Below are positions 8,143 to 17,247 of a stretch of DNA of 64,000 nt, in pieces (the stretch's first letter is position 1; every line of letters begins with the position of its first letter). The stretch comes from Pseudomonas serboccidentalis. Lineage in GTDB: Bacteria; Pseudomonadota; Gammaproteobacteria; Pseudomonadales; Pseudomonadaceae. The DNA lies in NCBI RefSeq assembly GCF_028830055.1, contig NZ_CP101655.1, positions 558,001 through 622,000 of the forward strand, written 5' to 3'. Below the pieces are notes generated by a model. It was not told the DNA's origin. It did no database searches and saw only the letters and a program-made list of their open reading frames with translations. The position numbers were made by a program, and so were the translations under genes.

Positions 8143-10044
8143 ATGGGTCAGGCAAGTAGTCAGGCGGCGGGCGCCGAGCATTCGGCTGCAAAACCGCTGA
8201 GCATGCTGGTCGCGGCAGTCGGGGTGGTTTACGGCGACATCGGCACGAGCCCGTTGTACACCCTCAAAGAAGTGTTTTCCGGCGCGTATGGCGTGCCCGT
8301 CAATCACGATGGGGTGCTGGGCATTCTGTCGTTGATCTTCTGGTCGCTGATCTGGGTCGTCTCGATCAAGTACATGATGTTCGTCCTGCGCGCCGACAAC
8401 CAGGGCGAGGGCGGCATCATGGCGCTGACCGCACTGGCACGTCGTGCGGCGGGCAAGCGCAAGAAGTTGCGTTCGTTGCTGGTGGTTTGCGGACTGATCG
8501 GCGCAGCGTTGTTTTACGGCGACAGCATGATCACCCCGGCGATTTCCGTTTTGTCGGCGATCGAAGGCCTGGGTCTGGCATTCGATGGAATTGATCACTG
8601 GGTGGTGCCGCTGTCGCTGGTGGTGCTGGTCGGGTTGTTCCTGATCCAGAGCCACGGTACGGCGCGGATCGGCATTCTGTTCGGGCCGATCATGGTCACC
8701 TGGTTCCTCGTCCTCGGCGCCCTCGGCGTCTATGGCATCAGCCACACCCCGGACGTACTACACGCACTGAACCCGGTCTGGGCGGTGCGTTTCTTCATGG
8801 TGCATACCGGCATGGGCGTGGCAATTCTCGGCGCGGTGGTGCTGGCGCTGACCGGTGCCGAAGCGTTGTATGCCGACATGGGCCACTTCGGCCGCAAGCC
8901 GATTGCCCGTGCGTGGTTCCTGCTGGTGCTGCCGGCGCTGGTGCTGAACTACTTCGGTCAGGGCGCTCTGCTGCTGGAAAACCCGGAAGCGGCACGTAAC
9001 CCGTTCTACCTGCTGGCGCCGAGCTGGGCGCTGATTCCGCTGGTGGGACTGTCGACGCTGGCAACCGTCATTGCATCGCAAGCGGTCATTTCCGGCGCGT
9101 TCTCCCTGACCCGTCAGGCGATCCAGCTCGGTTACATCCCGCGCATGTACATTCAGCACACCTCCAGCGACGAGCAGGGCCAGATCTACATTGGCGCGGT
9201 GAACTGGGCGTTGATGGTTGGCGTAGTCCTGCTGGTGCTGGGCTTCGAATCCTCCGGCGCTTTGGCCTCGGCCTACGGCGTGGCAGTCACCGGCACCATG
9301 CTGATGACCACCATTCTGGTGTCGGCGGTGATGCTGCTGCTGTGGAAGTGGCCACCGATCCTCGCGGTGCCGGTGCTGATCGGTTTCCTGCTGGTGGACG
9401 GCCTGTACTTCGCCGCCAACGTGCCGAAGATCGTCCAGGGCGGTGCATTCCCGGTAATCGCCGGTATCGCCTTGTTCGTGCTGATGACCACCTGGAAGCG
9501 CGGCAAGCAATTGCTGGTCGAGCGTCTCGACGAAGGCGCGCTACCGCTGCCGATCTTCATCAGCAGCATCCGCGTACAACCGCCGCACCGGGTGCAGGGC
9601 ACGGCGGTGTTCCTCACCGCGCGCTCCGACGCCGTGCCTCACGCGCTGTTGCACAACCTGCTGCATAACCAGGTGCTGCACGAGCAAGTGGTGCTGCTGA
9701 CCGTGGTCTACGAAGACATTCCGCGTGTGCCGTCATCGCGCCGCTTCGAGGTTGAGGCCCACGGCGAAGGCTTCTTCCGGGTGATCCTGCACTTCGGCTT
9801 CACCGATGAGCCGGACGTGCCGCAAGCGCTGAAGCTGTGTCATCTGGATGATCTGGACTTCAGCCCGATGCGCACCACGTACTTCCTCAGCCGGGAAACG
9901 GTGATTGCTTCGAAACTTGAGGGCATGGCGCGTTGGCGTGAGGCGCTGTTTGCGTTCATGTTGAAGAACGCCAACGGCAACCTGAGGTTCTTCAATCTGC
10001 CGCTGAACCGGGTGATTGAATTGGGGACGCAGGTGGAGATGTAG
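8143..10044 (+). CDS. kup: Low-affinity potassium transporter Kup
   Basis: A 633-residue inner-membrane K+ uptake protein of the KUP/HAK family. The family signature [15 protein letters not shown] is near the N-terminus (31-45), followed by about twelve transmembrane helices to residue ~450 and a soluble C-terminal domain. The ATG is preceded by TAGGAG at 8131-8136. It is monocistronic, divergent from rimO, and ends in a strong intrinsic terminator. No regulatory element is obvious in the 290-base divergent intergenic region. Confidence 0.96.
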   Translation: MGQASSQAAGAEHSAAKPLSMLVAAVGVVYGDIGTSPLYTLKEVFSGAYGVPVNHDGVLGILSLIFWSLIWVVSIKYMMFVLRADNQGEGGIMALTALARRAAGKRKKLRSLLVVCGLIGAALFYGDSMITPAISVLSAIEGLGLAFDGIDHWVVPLSLVVLVGLFLIQSHGTARIGILFGPIMVTWFLVLGALGVYGISHTPDVLHALNPVWAVRFFMVHTGMGVAILGAVVLALTGAEALYADMGHFGRKPIARAWFLLVLPALVLNYFGQGALLLENPEAARNPFYLLAPSWALIPLVGLSTLATVIASQAVISGAFSLTRQAIQLGYIPRMYIQHTSSDEQGQIYIGAVNWALMVGVVLLVLGFESSGALASAYGVAVTGTMLMTTILVSAVMLLLWKWPPILAVPVLIGFLLVDGLYFAANVPKIVQGGAFPVIAGIALFVLMTTWKRGKQLLVERLDEGALPLPIFISSIRVQPPHRVQGTAVFLTARSDAVPHALLHNLLHNQVLHEQVVLLTVVYEDIPRVPSSRRFEVEAHGEGFFRVILHFGFTDEPDVPQALKLCHLDDLDFSPMRTTYFLSRETVIASKLEGMARWREALFAFMLKNANGNLRFFNLPLNRVIELGTQVEM

Positions 10045-10058
10045 TCCTGCATCAACTG

Positions 10059-10098
10059 AAAAGCCCCCGTCAGCCTTGCGGCTGGCGGGGGCTTTTTT
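10059..10098 (+). terminator. Intrinsic terminator of kup
   Basis: AAAAGCCCCCGTCAGCC pairs with GGCTGGCGGGGGCTTTT around a TTGC loop, followed by a run of T residues. Confidence 0.92.
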
Positions 10099-10186
10099 GT
10101 GCCTGTGCATAAACTTCAAATCCACTACAAAATCCCCTGTGGGAGCGAGCTTGATGGCGAAGACGTAGTGTCAGTCGAACACTTCA

Positions 10187-10268
10187 GATCAAAAGATCGC
10201 AGCCTTCGGCAGCTCCTACAGGTTTTGCATTCCATGTAGGAGCTGCCGAAGGCTGCGATCTTTTGATC
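10187..10268. repeat. REP pair, family B
   Basis: Near-perfect inverted pair: GATCAAAAGATCGCAGCCTT-CGGCAGCTCCTACA and its complement, separated by about 14 bases. A further half-unit of a different REP type (TGTGGGAGCGAGCTT, about 10138-10152) lies just before it. Confidence 0.88.
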
Positions 10269-10277
10269 TCTGTGTCT

Positions 10278-10598
10278 CTACAGGTTTTCAGACAGATTGG
10301 ATTCGGTCTTCGTCCGCGCAGGTCGTGGGATTAGCGCTTGGATCACGTCATCAATCAAAGCCTTGCCCATCACCGTCAGGTAATGCGCGGCCCAGGCATG
10401 GCGGTCGGTGTCTGTGTTGTAGGCGGCATCCTCGGCGAAGGATTTGGCGAGGCACAGCAGGTCGGACGCTTGTGACAAGGCATCGGCGATGGGGATGCCG
10501 GAGCGGACGTTGAATAACGCTTGATCCGAATGGTAGAGGAAGGGGGTGAAGCCGATGGTTGTAAGGTCTGAAGACGTTAACGGACTTTCTTTGCTCAT
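10278..10598 (-). CDS. DUF3077 domain-containing protein
   Basis: A 106-residue soluble protein with the DUF3077 pattern LFNVRSGIPIADALSQASDLLCLAKSF in its middle (about 42-68). The family is found mainly in Pseudomonas and has no known function. I chose the ATG at 10598 because AGGGAG (10606-10611) precedes it; a start 33 bases upstream would sit inside the leader structure. It is monocistronic. The most notable aspect is its roughly 200-base upstream region, which has many complementary segments (separate entry) and suggests post-transcriptional control. Confidence 0.75.
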   Translation of the reverse strand: MSKESPLTSSDLTTIGFTPFLYHSDQALFNVRSGIPIADALSQASDLLCLAKSFAEDAAYNTDTDRHAWAAHYLTVMGKALIDDVIQALIPRPARTKTESNLSENL

Positions 10599-10604
10599 TG
10601 TTTC

Positions 10605-10800
10605 GCTCCCTAAAACAAGGAGCTGCCACATTCGTTACCACGCGAATGGGTGGCAGCTGTACGCAGGGTGGTAAACCGGAAGAGCAAAGAACCCGGCAGA
10701 CCCGAAGGTCTCCCACGTACAGCAGCCATAAAACGGGCGTAAAAACACCTGAAGGCCTGAAGGAGGCCTGCTGCACTTTGCCTAGCCGGGTTACCACACC
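10605..10800 (-). ncRNA. Candidate structured leader RNA of the DUF3077 gene
   Basis: Read on the minus strand, this leader has several helices: AACCCGGC (10792-10785) with GCCGGGTT (10697-10690); GTGCAGCAG (10776-10768) with CTGCTGTAC (10725-10717); a hairpin AGGCCT/AGGCCT (10769-10753); a hairpin AGACC-TTCG-GGTCT (10711-10698) with a stable UUCG tetraloop; and a 14-bp hairpin (10658-10621) whose loop contains GTGGTAA. GTGGTAA also occurs at 10797-10791, and its only exact complement TTACCAC lies between them at 10674-10668, so two pairings exclude each other. GCTCC (10623-10619) can pair with GGAGC of the ribosome binding site. The UUCG orientation favours the minus strand as the transcribed one. 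A regulatory role is inferred; I do not recognise a named RNA family. Confidence 0.5.
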
Positions 10801-11030
10801 CGATCGCTGAATGAGTCAGCGACGTCCGGAGAGTATCCCGTCAAAAAACAGCGCAACAGGGCAGCAAGCCGCTCAAATATGAGATTCGGAGTTTGCCTAC
10901 AAGGTCTGTGGGCGTCATCCGATATTGCGAAACCAGACGTAAACGAAACTAAACGTTGCTGGCGATTTTGTGGGTATTTGTTCGGTAGATGAATGAGTGT
11001 GAAGTTGACGATTCGATAATGCCAATTAAG

Positions 11031-11064
11031 CAGGTGTCCACGTTTTATGGAATGTGGACACTTG
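11031..11064. other. 14-bp hairpin in an AT-rich gene-free stretch
   Basis: CAGGTGTCCACGTT and AATGTGGACACTTG form a 14-bp stem (two G-T pairs) around TTATGG. On the plus strand it is followed by GCGTTTTT, so it could act as a terminator. The surrounding 10810-11130 stretch is visibly lower in GC than the neighbourhood and contains no convincing gene on either strand. Confidence 0.45.
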
Positions 11065-11137
11065 GCGTTTTTAGCTTCTTGAAGAGTCAAGAGATTTACG
11101 GTCACTGCACAAAAATCTCGAATCCAGCGCCATCCCT

Positions 11138-11226
11138 TGTAGGAGTGAGCCTGCTCGCGATAGCGGTGTGTCAGTTGGCAAATAGGTGGCTGACACTCCG
11201 CTATCGCGAGCAGGCTCACTCCTACA
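11138..11226. repeat. REP pair, family A
   Basis: Perfect inverted pair of TGTAGGAGTGAGCCTGCTCG-CGATAGCG with a spacer of about 30 bases. It is the last item before the terminator of acvB in the 709-base gene-free region 10599-11307. Confidence 0.88.
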
Positions 11227-11253
11227 GGGGGACGAGTTCATCATCCGAGATGT

Positions 11254-11292
11254 AAAAAAGCCCCCGTAACGGTGAAGTTGCGGGGGCTTTTT
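11254..11292 (-). terminator. Intrinsic terminator of the mprF-acvB operon
   Basis: AAAAAGCCCCCGTAAC and GTTGCGGGGGCTTTTT form a strong stem around GGTGAA, 16 bases beyond the acvB stop codon on the minus strand. Confidence 0.9.
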
Positions 11293-11307
11293 GTGAGGCG
11301 TTTTAGA

Positions 11308-12603
11308 TCACTCTTCGGCGACCGAGTCCTTGCTCTGGCGTTTCTCGATCAGATCCACCAGACGCTTGGCCAGCGCCGGGTAGTTCTCGTCGAAGTGGTG
11401 GCCGCCGGGCAGTTTTACTGCTTCGCCCACTGCAGTCTTGTCGGTGCAACCGCTTTCATCGGTTTCTTCTGCGCCATAGATGCACACCACTTTGGCGGCT
11501 GGCAGCTTGGCCATTTCCGGGCCGGTGGCGGCTTCTTTGCCGGCGTTGCCGAGCCAGCCTTCGACTTCGATTTCGAAGCTGCCGGTGCGGGCGAAGGCCA
11601 GCAGGATGATGGCGTCGACGCGCTGCTGCTCGGTGTCTGGCAGGCGGTTGTAGATTGCCGGCAGGACGTCGGCACCGAACGAGTAACCGGTCAGGATGAA
11701 GCGCTTGGTGCCCCATTTCTGGCGGTAGTGCTGCATCAGTTCGGTCAGGTCCAGCGCGCTTTGCTCCGGGCTCTTGTGCTGCCAGTAGTAGCGCAGGGTG
11801 TCGATGCCGACCACCGGGTAGCCGATCTTGGCCATCTCGCCGGCCACGTCGCGGTCGAGGTCGCGCCAGCCGCCGTCACCGGAGAGGAACAGGGTCACAG
11901 TGTCTTTCGCCTGACCGGCCGGCACTTCAACCACCGGGATCGCCAGACCGCCGTTGGCCTTGTCGCCGCCGACGAGGATCTTGCGCAGTTCGTTGTTCAG
12001 CACTTGCGGCAGGTTGATGTCGTAGTCGCTGATGCTGGTTTCGGCGTTCGGTTGATCGCGTACGAAACCGGCGCTGGTGTCGTCCGGGTTGTCGTTCCAC
12101 GCCACCAGCCAGTGGCCATGAGCCGCGGATTTCGGCAGCAGGTGCGTGCAGCCGGGTTTTTCCAGCGCCAGGTCAACCGAGATGGCCTGGGCCTTGTCGT
12201 CCTTCTGCTCGGACAACCAGCGCCAGGCCAGCACGGCGCCAGGGCCGATACCGCTGACCAGCGTGGCTGGGCCATTCAGTTCGCGCAGGCCGGTTTGCAG
12301 GGCGCGGCTCTGTTGCAGGCAGTCCTTGGGCAGAATCACCTGAACGATCTGCGCCGAGGCGCTGCGGCTCAGGGTGCTCAGTTGGTTGTCGGTCAGCTTC
12401 TGGTCGTCATTGACCGTCACCAGCACCTGCGCCTTGGGCTGGGTGCCCGGGATCACGCGGGTCATGACCGTGCCGTCAGCGGCAGTCAGCGGTTGCAGCG
12501 TCGGTTGGGGGGCCGGACGTTTGAGGTACCAGTAACCGCCGCCGGCAATCACGGCCAGCACAATCAGTGCGGCCAGGATGTACTTCAGGGAGCGTTGAAT
12601 CAT
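11308..12603 (-). CDS. acvB: AcvB/VirJ-family lysyl-phosphatidylglycerol hydrolase
   Basis: A 431-residue periplasmic protein anchored or exported through an N-terminal hydrophobic segment (about 7-26). The C-terminal VirJ alpha/beta-hydrolase domain carries the nucleophile motif GYSFGAD (about 317-323) and a late HHF motif that would supply the catalytic His. AcvB-type proteins hydrolyse aminoacylated phosphatidylglycerol made by MprF. Its start codon overlaps the mprF stop by one base (TGATG), so translation is coupled. Together they can build and remove aminoacyl-phosphatidylglycerol. Known from Agrobacterium and other proteobacteria; the activity here is inferred by family and context. 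Confidence 0.85.
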   Translation of the reverse strand: MIQRSLKYILAALIVLAVIAGGGYWYLKRPAPQPTLQPLTAADGTVMTRVIPGTQPKAQVLVTVNDDQKLTDNQLSTLSRSASAQIVQVILPKDCLQQSRALQTGLRELNGPATLVSGIGPGAVLAWRWLSEQKDDKAQAISVDLALEKPGCTHLLPKSAAHGHWLVAWNDNPDDTSAGFVRDQPNAETSISDYDINLPQVLNNELRKILVGGDKANGGLAIPVVEVPAGQAKDTVTLFLSGDGGWRDLDRDVAGEMAKIGYPVVGIDTLRYYWQHKSPEQSALDLTELMQHYRQKWGTKRFILTGYSFGADVLPAIYNRLPDTEQQRVDAIILLAFARTGSFEIEVEGWLGNAGKEAATGPEMAKLPAAKVVCIYGAEETDESGCTDKTAVGEAVKLPGGHHFDENYPALAKRLVDLIEKRQSKDSVAEE

Positions 12604-15245
12604 CAGCGTTTCACCAATCCAGTCAAGCCGCCCGCGATCAGGGCAGCAGTATCGGCCAGCGCCACCAGCGGATCGAGTCCGGCGGGCACGGCCATATAAC
12701 GGGGTTCCCAGTCAGGCTGGAACTTGTCTTTGAAGCGGCGCAAGCCTTGGAAGTTGTACAGCTGCTCACCACGGCGGAAGACCATCGAGCCCAGACGCTG
12801 GGTCAGCGGTGCACCACGCCGGGGTTGCAACCCCGACAACGGCACCATGCCCAGGCTGAAGCGCGCGTATCCGTGACTCTTATAGTGTTGAATCAGGCCG
12901 ACCATCATGAATTCCATGGTCAGCTTGGGGGCGTCCGGGTGCGCGCGCATCAGGTCGAGACTGGCCAGGTCATGGCTGTAGGTCTCGAGCAGGTTGGCGA
13001 ACGCCACCGGGCGGCCTTCGAAGCGAATCACCGCAATGCGGAAATGCTTCAGGTAATCGTCGCTGAAGCGGCCGAGGGAGAAACCTTTCTCACGCACGTT
13101 CTTGCCGGTCAGCCACGCATCGGAAATCACTTTGAGCTCGTCCATCGGCGCCTGGCCCGGCTCGTGGATTTCCAGCGACAGACCATCGCGGGTGCCACGG
13201 TTCCAGGTGTAGCGCAGATCCTTCATCTCTTTGCCCTTGGCTTCCAGGTCAAAGCGCTGCAGATCGACCCGGGCTTCTTCGCCGAGCTTGATCGCGGTCA
13301 GGCCGATGTCCATGTAGTACGGCAGGTTCTCTGCGCGAACTTGATAGAACACGGGACGGGTGTGATGAATGTCGCACAGGTCGCGGAACTGCCAGATCAT
13401 CTCGGCGCGCTGCTGGCCGGGGCCGATCGGGTCGTACAGCGCCACCAGGCTGCGACCACGGCGGGCGTACATCAGAAACGCCTCGTCGTTGGGGTGAAAC
13501 AGCAGCGCCTTGTCACCGGTCAGCGCGAGGCCGCCATCGGGTTGCGAGGAGGCCATCAGAATCTTCGCGGCGCGATCGAGTTCGTCCGGGGTCGGCAGAT
13601 GGATCACCGGGCGAGCGGTGCGCAGCAGCCAGGTCAGGGCGATCACCAGCAACAGCACGGCCGCGCCGAGCAGCGAGCGCAGGCCACGTGGGGCGTCAGC
13701 GTCGAGGGTGAACTGCCACCACAGTTGATGGCTGTACGGTACGTCCTGATAGGCGAACAGCAGCAGCCAGGTCGAAGCGCCCAATACGCAGAGGCTGGCC
13801 ACCAGGTACAGCGGCGAGAACGGCAGTTCGGTCAGGCGACTCGGGCGATAGAACGAGCGGCGGAACACCCCCAGCAACGCGGCGGTGAGTGTCATCAGCG
13901 TGGCTTCTTCCCAGTCGAAGCCTTTGAGCAGCGAGAGCAGGGCGCCGACCAGCAACAGAATGGTGGTCAGCATCCACGCGGCCGACAGTCGGCGGCGCAG
14001 GCCCTGGGCGAGCAGCAGGCACAACACGCCGATCAGGCTGGCGCCGAAGTGCGAGGCGTCGACCAGACGATGCGGGATCAGGAAACCGATGTGTTCCAGG
14101 CGAGTGTCGATCTCCGGGGTCGCGCCGGAAAACAGCAGCACCACGCCGGACAGGAATACCAGTACCGCCAGAATCGGCGCTGCCAGACCCGACGCCGCAC
14201 GCATGGTCTGGGTCTGGAACAGGCGCTGGCCTTCGTTGATCAGTAAAAACACGCAGGCCACCAGCAGCGGCAGCACCACGTAGATCAGGCGATAGAGCAG
14301 CAGAGCAGCGGCCAGTGGCGCGGCACCGAGCGTATCGGCGAACGCGGCCAGCAGGATCGCTTCGAAAACCCCGACACCCCCCGGCACATGGCTGAGGACC
14401 CCGGCGGCCAAGGCGAGCAGATACACCAGCAGGAAGGCGCCGAAGGGCGGAGCTTCCGGCAGCAGCAGATAGAGCACGGTGGCCGCTGCGGCGACGTCGA
14501 GGGCGGTGATGATCAGTTGCAGGAAGGTCAGGCGTCGGCCCGGCAGGCGCAAGGTCCGGCGGCCGGCCCTGACCAGCAGGTTGTCGCGGTACGGCTGCTC
14601 CGGCAGGCGTCGACGATAGATGCCGATCGCCAGAATCGCGCCAAGCCCCAGCACCACCATGGCAATCGTGCCGAGCAGGCCTTCCGACAGGCCCAGGGCG
14701 GCGGAGGCGGCGGGCAGGTTGCTCAGGGTCGCGAGGGCAGCCAGCGGTGGCAGGGCGCAACCCAGCGACAGGCTGGCGAACAGGGTCATGTGTGCGACTT
14801 CCGACGCCCCCAGACCATGTCGTGCATATAAACGGTAGCGTACCGAGCCGCCGGACAGCAGCGACAGGCCAATGGCGTTGCCAATCGCAAACGCAGTGAA
14901 GCCGCCCAGTGCCAGAGTCCGCGGCGGCAAGGTCACGCCAGCATAGCGGCTGGCCGACCATTCATAGCCCAGCAATATGATGAAGCCGACGACCGTCGCC
15001 CCCACTGCGCCGAGCAGGGCCGGTTTCGGCACGGCCAGGATCGAGTCATGCAGGGCATCGAGATCGAGTTCGCTCAGCAGATGGCGACAGGCAATCAGCG
15101 CAATGGCAAACAGCAGCAACGTGACCGCCAGACCGATCGGTTGACGATATTTGCTTAACCGATCCAGCAAGCGCAGGCGCTCGGGTTTGATCGGATGGTC
15201 TGCTGTGACGGTGTCTTGTGAATCAGACGAGTTGGCGCGCATCAA
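12603..15245 (-). CDS. mprF: Bifunctional aminoacyl-phosphatidylglycerol synthase/flippase MprF
   Basis: An 880-residue inner-membrane protein. Residues ~40-540 form about fourteen transmembrane helices (flippase), and ~555-870 form the cytosolic transferase domain, which moves an amino acid from aminoacyl-tRNA to phosphatidylglycerol. The transferase shows DGGLALTGDKALLFHP and FMMVGLIQHYKSHGYARFSLG segments typical of the family. In P. aeruginosa the homologue makes alanyl-phosphatidylglycerol and contributes to acid and cationic peptide tolerance; the amino acid used here is not readable. The start may be the first or second of two consecutive Met codons. It leads a two-gene operon with acvB. 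Confidence 0.94.
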   Translation of the reverse strand: MMRANSSDSQDTVTADHPIKPERLRLLDRLSKYRQPIGLAVTLLLFAIALIACRHLLSELDLDALHDSILAVPKPALLGAVGATVVGFIILLGYEWSASRYAGVTLPPRTLALGGFTAFAIGNAIGLSLLSGGSVRYRLYARHGLGASEVAHMTLFASLSLGCALPPLAALATLSNLPAASAALGLSEGLLGTIAMVVLGLGAILAIGIYRRRLPEQPYRDNLLVRAGRRTLRLPGRRLTFLQLIITALDVAAAATVLYLLLPEAPPFGAFLLVYLLALAAGVLSHVPGGVGVFEAILLAAFADTLGAAPLAAALLLYRLIYVVLPLLVACVFLLINEGQRLFQTQTMRAASGLAAPILAVLVFLSGVVLLFSGATPEIDTRLEHIGFLIPHRLVDASHFGASLIGVLCLLLAQGLRRRLSAAWMLTTILLLVGALLSLLKGFDWEEATLMTLTAALLGVFRRSFYRPSRLTELPFSPLYLVASLCVLGASTWLLLFAYQDVPYSHQLWWQFTLDADAPRGLRSLLGAAVLLLVIALTWLLRTARPVIHLPTPDELDRAAKILMASSQPDGGLALTGDKALLFHPNDEAFLMYARRGRSLVALYDPIGPGQQRAEMIWQFRDLCDIHHTRPVFYQVRAENLPYYMDIGLTAIKLGEEARVDLQRFDLEAKGKEMKDLRYTWNRGTRDGLSLEIHEPGQAPMDELKVISDAWLTGKNVREKGFSLGRFSDDYLKHFRIAVIRFEGRPVAFANLLETYSHDLASLDLMRAHPDAPKLTMEFMMVGLIQHYKSHGYARFSLGMVPLSGLQPRRGAPLTQRLGSMVFRRGEQLYNFQGLRRFKDKFQPDWEPRYMAVPAGLDPLVALADTAALIAGGLTGLVKR

Positions 15246-15483
15246 TCACCTCTTGGATTGTGCGCGACAGGATGGAGGTATCCAGCCAAGTTACCAATCC
15301 CTGTAGAAAAAAATAATCACAAAATACTACGCCTCTCATCGAGTATCGGCGAGGGCGGGTCATGGATTGCAGACGTCTTGCGTGCGACTCAAGCATAGTC
15401 GCAACTCGGCGGGTCTGATGATCCTGAGCGTTTCACTGCAGCGTGACAGATCATTGTTGCGAAAGGACTTTTTCCACAGATAC

Positions 15484-15516
15484 AAAAAAGGCCACTCTTT
15501 CGAGCAGCCTTTTTTG
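15484..15516 (-). terminator. Terminator of initiator tRNA gene copy 1
   Basis: AAAAAAGGC and GCCTTTTTT pair around an inner CTC/GAG stem, a few bases past the tRNA 3' end on the minus strand. A nearly identical terminator follows the other tRNA copy. Confidence 0.8.
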
Positions 15517-15521
15517 ATGTT

Positions 15522-15598
<77 letters not shown>

Positions 15599-15611
15599 TC
15601 TGTGTGGCGGC

Positions 15612-15639
15612 ATTCTACAGGCGAACGGCGGGGTGTCAA
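15612..15639 (-). promoter_or_regulatory. Promoter of tRNA-fMet copy 1
   Basis: On the minus strand TTGACA (15639-15634) and TAGAAT (15617-15612) are separated by 16 bases, ending 13 bases before the mature tRNA start. Confidence 0.75.
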
Positions 15640-15779
15640 CCGCTAATCCCGTAAAGGGTCAAATAAGTGTGTATTTGCGTCAAACGGTCGCAGCCGAGCG
15701 GTAAGTTTCGGAAATGCAACGAATTCCTGTTTGCTCAAGGCGCTTGGTGCGCAAGCTGGTGTGAAAAACAGACAGGCAC

Positions 15780-15811
15780 AAAAAAGGCCACTCTTTCGAG
15801 TAGCCTTTTTT
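15780..15811 (-). terminator. Terminator of initiator tRNA gene copy 2
   Basis: AAAAAAGGC and GCCTTTTTT around an inner ACTC/GAGT stem. One base differs from the copy at 15484-15516. Confidence 0.8.
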
Positions 15812-15817
15812 GATGTT

Positions 15818-15894
<77 letters not shown>

Positions 15895-15907
15895 TCTGTG
15901 TGTCGGC

Positions 15908-15935
15908 ATTCTACAGAGGATCGCTGGGCTGTCAA
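15908..15935 (-). promoter_or_regulatory. Promoter of tRNA-fMet copy 2
   Basis: On the minus strand TTGACA (15935-15930) and TAGAAT (15913-15908), 16 bases apart. Identical boxes and spacing to the promoter of copy 1, but the surrounding sequence has diverged. Confidence 0.75.
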
Positions 15936-16109
15936 CCTTGAATCTGGATAAATCTGTTCCTGTTCAATCGGTTAGCGCTATTTCTACTTTGGGCGAAGGG
16001 CGCGCAGGGCAGGTGGGGCAAGGCTTTCAGCTCTATCGGATAGCGTTTTTCGATTGAGAAAATAAATTCACCGGTCTTTTCCTACGGTCTAGAAAGAACA
16101 TTCAGACTA

Positions 16110-16125
16110 CTGGTGCTATATACAG
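16110..16125 (+). promoter_or_regulatory. LexA box upstream of dinB
   Basis: CTGGTGCTATATACAG matches the SOS operator CTGT-N8-ACAG in length and right half; the left half has CTGG. It lies 50 bases before the dinB start, consistent with SOS control of DNA polymerase IV. Confidence 0.7.
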
Positions 16126-16174
16126 GTGTCAGTGAGATACTGCGGATCCGGCTCGCCATGTTTCCTTTTCTGTC

Positions 16175-17236
16175 ATGACCCAGCGAAAAATCATCCACGT
16201 CGACTGTGACTGTTTCTACGCCGCCATCGAGATGCGCGACGACCCGAACCTGGCCGGTAAGCCATTGGCGGTGGGTGGGTCGGCGGATCGGCGCGGGGTG
16301 ATTGCCACCTGCAACTATGAAGCGCGGGCGTATGGTGTGCGGTCGGCGATGTCGTCCGGGCACGCCTTGAAGCTGTGCCCGGACCTGACCATCGTCAAAC
16401 CGCGCATGGACGCCTATCGCGAAGCCTCGAAGGAAATCCACACGATCTTTCGCGATTACACCGAGCTGATCGAACCGCTGTCGCTGGACGAAGCCTATCT
16501 CGACGTCTCCGACAGCGCGCATTTCGGCGGCAGCGCCACGCGCATCGCGCAGGACATTCGGCGGCGAGTGTCCAATCAGTTGCACATCACCGTTTCTGCC
16601 GGCGTCGCTCCGAACAAGTTTCTGGCGAAGATCGCCAGCGACTGGAAGAAGCCCAACGGGCTGTTCGTCATCACCCCGGATCAGGTTGAGGATTTTGTCA
16701 GCGGTTTGCCGGTGAGTAAGCTGCACGGTGTCGGCAAAGTCACCGCCGACAAGCTGGGTAAGCTCGGCATCGTCGACTGCCTGCACTTGCGCGAGTGGGA
16801 CAAGTTGGCGCTGGTGCGCGAATTCGGCAGTTTCGGTGAGCGGTTGTGGAGTCTGGCCCGTGGGATTGATGACCGGCTGGTGCACAACGACAGCCGCCGT
16901 CAGTCGATCAGTGTCGAAAATACCTACGACGTCGATCTGCCGGACCTGCGCAGTTGCCTGGACAAGCTGCCGGAGCTGCTGGAAACCCTGAAAACCCGCA
17001 TGGAGCGGATCGACAGCAGTTATCGACCGGGCAAGCCATTCGTCAAAGTGAAATTCCACGACTTCACCCAGACCACACTGGAGCAGGCCGGGGCAGGGCG
17101 GGATCTGGGCAGTTATCAGTTGATGCTGACGCAGGCGTTCAATCGGGGAGGCAAACCGGTGCGCTTGTTGGGGGTAGGGGTGAGGCTGGAGGATTTGCGC
17201 GGTGGGTTTGAGCAGATGGAGTTGTTCGAACGGTGA
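16175..17236 (+). CDS. dinB: DNA polymerase IV
   Basis: A 353-residue Y-family translesion polymerase. The catalytic metal-binding residues are visible in HVDCDCFYAAIEMRD (D10) and SLDEAYLDV (about 103-111). The palm, fingers, thumb and little-finger domains are full length. The C-terminus ends with QMELF (347-351), the beta-clamp binding peptide. It is expressed from its own promoter region with a LexA box, and no partner gene follows. Its role is bypass of damaged bases and SOS mutagenesis. Confidence 0.97.
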   Translation: MTQRKIIHVDCDCFYAAIEMRDDPNLAGKPLAVGGSADRRGVIATCNYEARAYGVRSAMSSGHALKLCPDLTIVKPRMDAYREASKEIHTIFRDYTELIEPLSLDEAYLDVSDSAHFGGSATRIAQDIRRRVSNQLHITVSAGVAPNKFLAKIASDWKKPNGLFVITPDQVEDFVSGLPVSKLHGVGKVTADKLGKLGIVDCLHLREWDKLALVREFGSFGERLWSLARGIDDRLVHNDSRRQSISVENTYDVDLPDLRSCLDKLPELLETLKTRMERIDSSYRPGKPFVKVKFHDFTQTTLEQAGAGRDLGSYQLMLTQAFNRGGKPVRLLGVGVRLEDLRGGFEQMELFER

Positions 17237-17247
17237 ATCTTAAAAAC

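Noticed and set aside
10351..10797. 148-codon minus-strand frame covering the leader and part of the DUF3077 gene
   Set aside because: Out of frame with the DUF3077 gene and rich in Arg/Pro/Leu; not protein-like.
10598..10810. 70-codon plus-strand frame across the DUF3077 leader
   Set aside because: It coincides with the structured leader; the palindromes and UUCG loop explain the sequence better, and there is no ribosome binding site.
12567..14246. 559-codon open frame opposite mprF
   Set aside because: Antisense shadow; Gln- and Arg-rich without membrane or domain features.
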